Shown: positions 5,325-6,423 of the stretch, in pieces
Layout: the number at the start of each line of letters is the position of its first letter
How positions within the stretch are numbered: position 1 is the stretch's first letter
Origin: Bacilli bacterium
GTDB lineage: Bacteria; Bacillota_I; Bacilli_A; RF39; UBA660
Length of the DNA: 6,423 nt
Assembly: GCA_022801735.1 (NCBI GenBank)
Contig: JAAWSW010000067.1
Coordinates: 1-6,423 of the forward strand
Direction of reading: 5' to 3'
Program-made: the position numbers and the translations under genes
Notes under the pieces: model-generated
What the model saw: the letters and a program-made list of their open reading frames with translations, nothing else
Database searches by the model: none
Told to the model about the DNA's origin: nothing

Positions 5325-6332
5325 ATGAAAGGAAAAAAATGGTACCAAAAAATAAGTAATTGGATATTTATCGCTGTTTTATTAATACTTTTACCAATAT
5401 TAGTTACCAATTTATACATTATGTTCCAAGCAAATAATGATAAAGACAAAGTACCTAATATATTGGGATATAAGCCATTTATCGTATTATCTGGTTCAAT
5501 GGAAACAGAAATACGTGTAGGCGATATGATAATTACTAAAATGATTGATCCAAAAACTTTAAAAAAAGATGATGTAATCGCCTTTAGGGACCACGAAAAT
5601 ACAGTAACAACTCATAGAATTATCGAAGTTCTTGAAAAGGATGGAGAAAAATACTTTGTTACTAAAGGGGATAATAACGATTCTCAAGATGAGAACTTAG
5701 TAGAATATAAAGACGTAGAAGGAATTTATATAACTAGAATTCCTGGAATAGGAAACATATTCAATGAACTTGCAAAACCAACAACAATAATTATATTAGT
5801 ACTTGGAGTAACAGTTATATTTATATTATTATTCCAAATTTCTAATAAAAAATTGAAAGAACAAGAACAACAAGAATTCTTAGAATATAAAAACCAAAAA
5901 AAGAAGCAAAAACCTAAAAAAATAAATCAAAAACGCGAAAAAGAACAAAAAAGACAAGAATTCATTAATGAACAAAGGAAATTCCAAGAACAAGAAAGAC
6001 TAAAAGAAGAGCAAAAAAAGGAGCAGGAGCAGGAATTCTTAGAATATAAGAAAATGAAAGAAGAACAACGTAGATTAGAAGAAGAACAAGAATTTTTAGA
6101 GTATAAAAGAATGAAAGAGGAAAAACAAAGACAGCAAGAACGTAGAGAATTTTTAGAATATAAAAAGATGAAAGAAAAACAGAAAAATTCATCTAAAGAA
6201 AAACAGTTTAGTACTAATAACAATAGAAATCGTAATCATAATCATAAATATAATAAAAGTACTAAACCAAACGGTGTAAAAAGTTATAAAAATAATAAAA
6301 AATATAAAAATAACAGACATACATCGAAATAA
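5325..6332 (+). CDS. SipW-like (ER-type) signal peptidase I with a repetitive charged cytoplasmic tail
   Basis: This serine protease cuts signal peptides from exported proteins at the outer face of the membrane. Of its 335 residues, TM1 lies at ~12-33 and the catalytic domain at ~45-145. The nucleophile is S58 in LSGSMETEIRVGDMI, and the general base is a histidine, H97 in TTHRI, in place of the lysine of ordinary bacterial SPase I. KGDNNDS is at 114-120. These mark the S26B/SipW group. A second TM is at ~153-172. The rest, about 163 residues and nearly half the protein, should be cytoplasmic. It is almost all Lys, Glu, Gln and Arg, with EFLEYK at 184, 237, 256 and 275. The final ~40 residues are basic and rich in Asn, Lys and His. 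The tail is not part of SipW as I know it. It looks like a coiled coil or a single charged helix. Expression is probably coupled to the upstream surface protein, a plausible substrate or partner. Family assignment is strong; substrate is unknown. Confidence 0.92.
   Translation: MKGKKWYQKISNWIFIAVLLILLPILVTNLYIMFQANNDKDKVPNILGYKPFIVLSGSMETEIRVGDMIITKMIDPKTLKKDDVIAFRDHENTVTTHRIIEVLEKDGEKYFVTKGDNNDSQDENLVEYKDVEGIYITRIPGIGNIFNELAKPTTIIILVLGVTVIFILLFQISNKKLKEQEQQEFLEYKNQKKKQKPKKINQKREKEQKRQEFINEQRKFQEQERLKEEQKKEQEQEFLEYKKMKEEQRRLEEEQEFLEYKRMKEEKQRQQERREFLEYKKMKEKQKNSSKEKQFSTNNNRNRNHNHKYNKSTKPNGVKSYKNNKKYKNNRHTSK
6033..6173 (+). repeat. 57-bp (19-residue) tandem repeats in the SipW-like tail
   Basis: EFLEYK followed by K/R-M-K-E recurs at residues 237, 256 and 275, exactly 19 residues (57 bases) apart. 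A fourth, isolated EFLEYK is at residue 184 (5874-5891). Copies share the residues but differ at synonymous positions (ttc tta against ttt tta; tat aag against tat aaa), so the spacing looks conserved at protein level. Confidence 0.85.
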
Positions 6333-6349
6333 TTAAATTGTAGTAGACA

Positions 6350-6402
6350 TTCTTAGGAGTGTTTACATAGATTTTAGGAAGTATCTATGATACTCCTAAG
6401 GA
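6350..6402 (+). promoter_or_regulatory. Nested inverted repeat with two alternative folds, downstream of the SipW-like gene
   Basis: CTTAGGAGT (6352-6360) pairs perfectly with ACTCCTAAG (6392-6400), extendable by wobble pairs to 6350-6362/6390-6402. Inside it CATAGAT (6366-6372) pairs with ATCTATG (6383-6389). The loop repeats TTAGGA (6374-6379), which can instead pair with TCCTAA (6394-6399) to give a competing hairpin, 6374-6384/6390-6399, with one bulged A and a five-base loop. No T-run follows, so it is not a standard terminator. The element could be a regulatory leader of the next gene, an mRNA 3'-end stabiliser, or a DNA operator. Confidence 0.55.
6362..6391 (+). promoter_or_regulatory. 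Possible promoter for a gene beyond the window
   Basis: TTTACA (6362-6367) and TATGAT (6386-6391) each match the consensus at five of six positions, with 18 bp between them. Predicted start is near 6398. The pair sits inside the inverted repeat, so the two readings (promoter with flanking operator arms, or RNA hairpin) compete. The window ends in 'aagga' (6419-6423), which may be the Shine-Dalgarno of the next gene. Confidence 0.35.
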
Positions 6403-6423
6403 AATTAAAAGTATATTTAAGGA

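Noticed and set aside
5927..6223. Minus-strand Ser/Phe/Cys-rich hydrophobic frames opposite the SipW-like tail
   Set aside because: They are the complement of the Lys/Glu repeat codons, which reads as Phe/Leu/Ser. There is no Shine-Dalgarno and they are fully inside a supported gene.
260..6332. Alternative genetic code (TGA = Trp) suggested by the AT-rich sequence
   Set aside because: All tryptophans seen are TGG and no in-frame TGA occurs in any gene.
6350..6402. Intrinsic terminator for the SipW-like gene
   Set aside because: The hairpin is strong but no T-run follows on either strand, so a standard terminator cannot be supported.

Overview
The window is a stretch of a low-GC bacterial chromosome, roughly 30% GC by eye. 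It is most consistent with a gut-type or host-associated member of the Bacillota/Bacilli or a Mollicutes-related lineage. The support is the AT-rich codon use, strong AAAGGAGG-type Shine-Dalgarno sites, sigma-A promoters, a Firmicutes-like tilS-ftsH junction and a SipW-type signal peptidase. Tryptophan is TGG throughout and no in-frame TGA is used, so the genetic code looks standard, unlike Mycoplasma. I cannot name the species.

The first ~100 bases do not belong with the rest. They are GC-rich and encode the C-terminal end of a TRAP-transporter large permease (DctM family). They abut directly onto the last 47 codons of an AT-rich tilS gene. This is most simply an assembly or library chimera, not a biological fusion.

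From there the layout is as follows. (1) The 3' end of tilS is followed 16 bases later by a complete ftsH, which has its own extended -10 promoter and ends in a terminator whose loop contains the stop codon. The FtsH protein carries an acidic C-terminal extension that looks like a Rho-N/SAP-type helix-extension-helix fold. (2) An unrecognised two-TM membrane protein has its own promoter and terminator. (3) On the minus strand is a complete gpsA (glycerol-3-phosphate dehydrogenase, feeding phospholipid synthesis), with a very short predicted leader. (4) A divergent promoter on the plus strand drives a probable two-gene operon. Its first gene encodes a membrane-anchored, low-complexity, proline-repeat surface protein ending in two His/Cys modules. 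Its second encodes a SipW-like (Ser/His, ER-type) signal peptidase with a long, repetitive, charged cytoplasmic tail. (5) The last ~90 bases hold a nested inverted repeat that can fold in two mutually exclusive ways and also contains a promoter-like pair. The window ends on a possible Shine-Dalgarno sequence (aagga), so another gene probably begins just beyond it.

The tilS, ftsH and gpsA genes are housekeeping. The accessory-looking part is the surface-protein/SipW pair. Its order (anchored secreted protein, then SipW-type peptidase, then probably another gene) resembles the Bacillus tapA-sipW-tasA biofilm-matrix locus. That comparison rests on gene order and the peptidase type only. The surface protein has no similarity to TapA that I can recognise.
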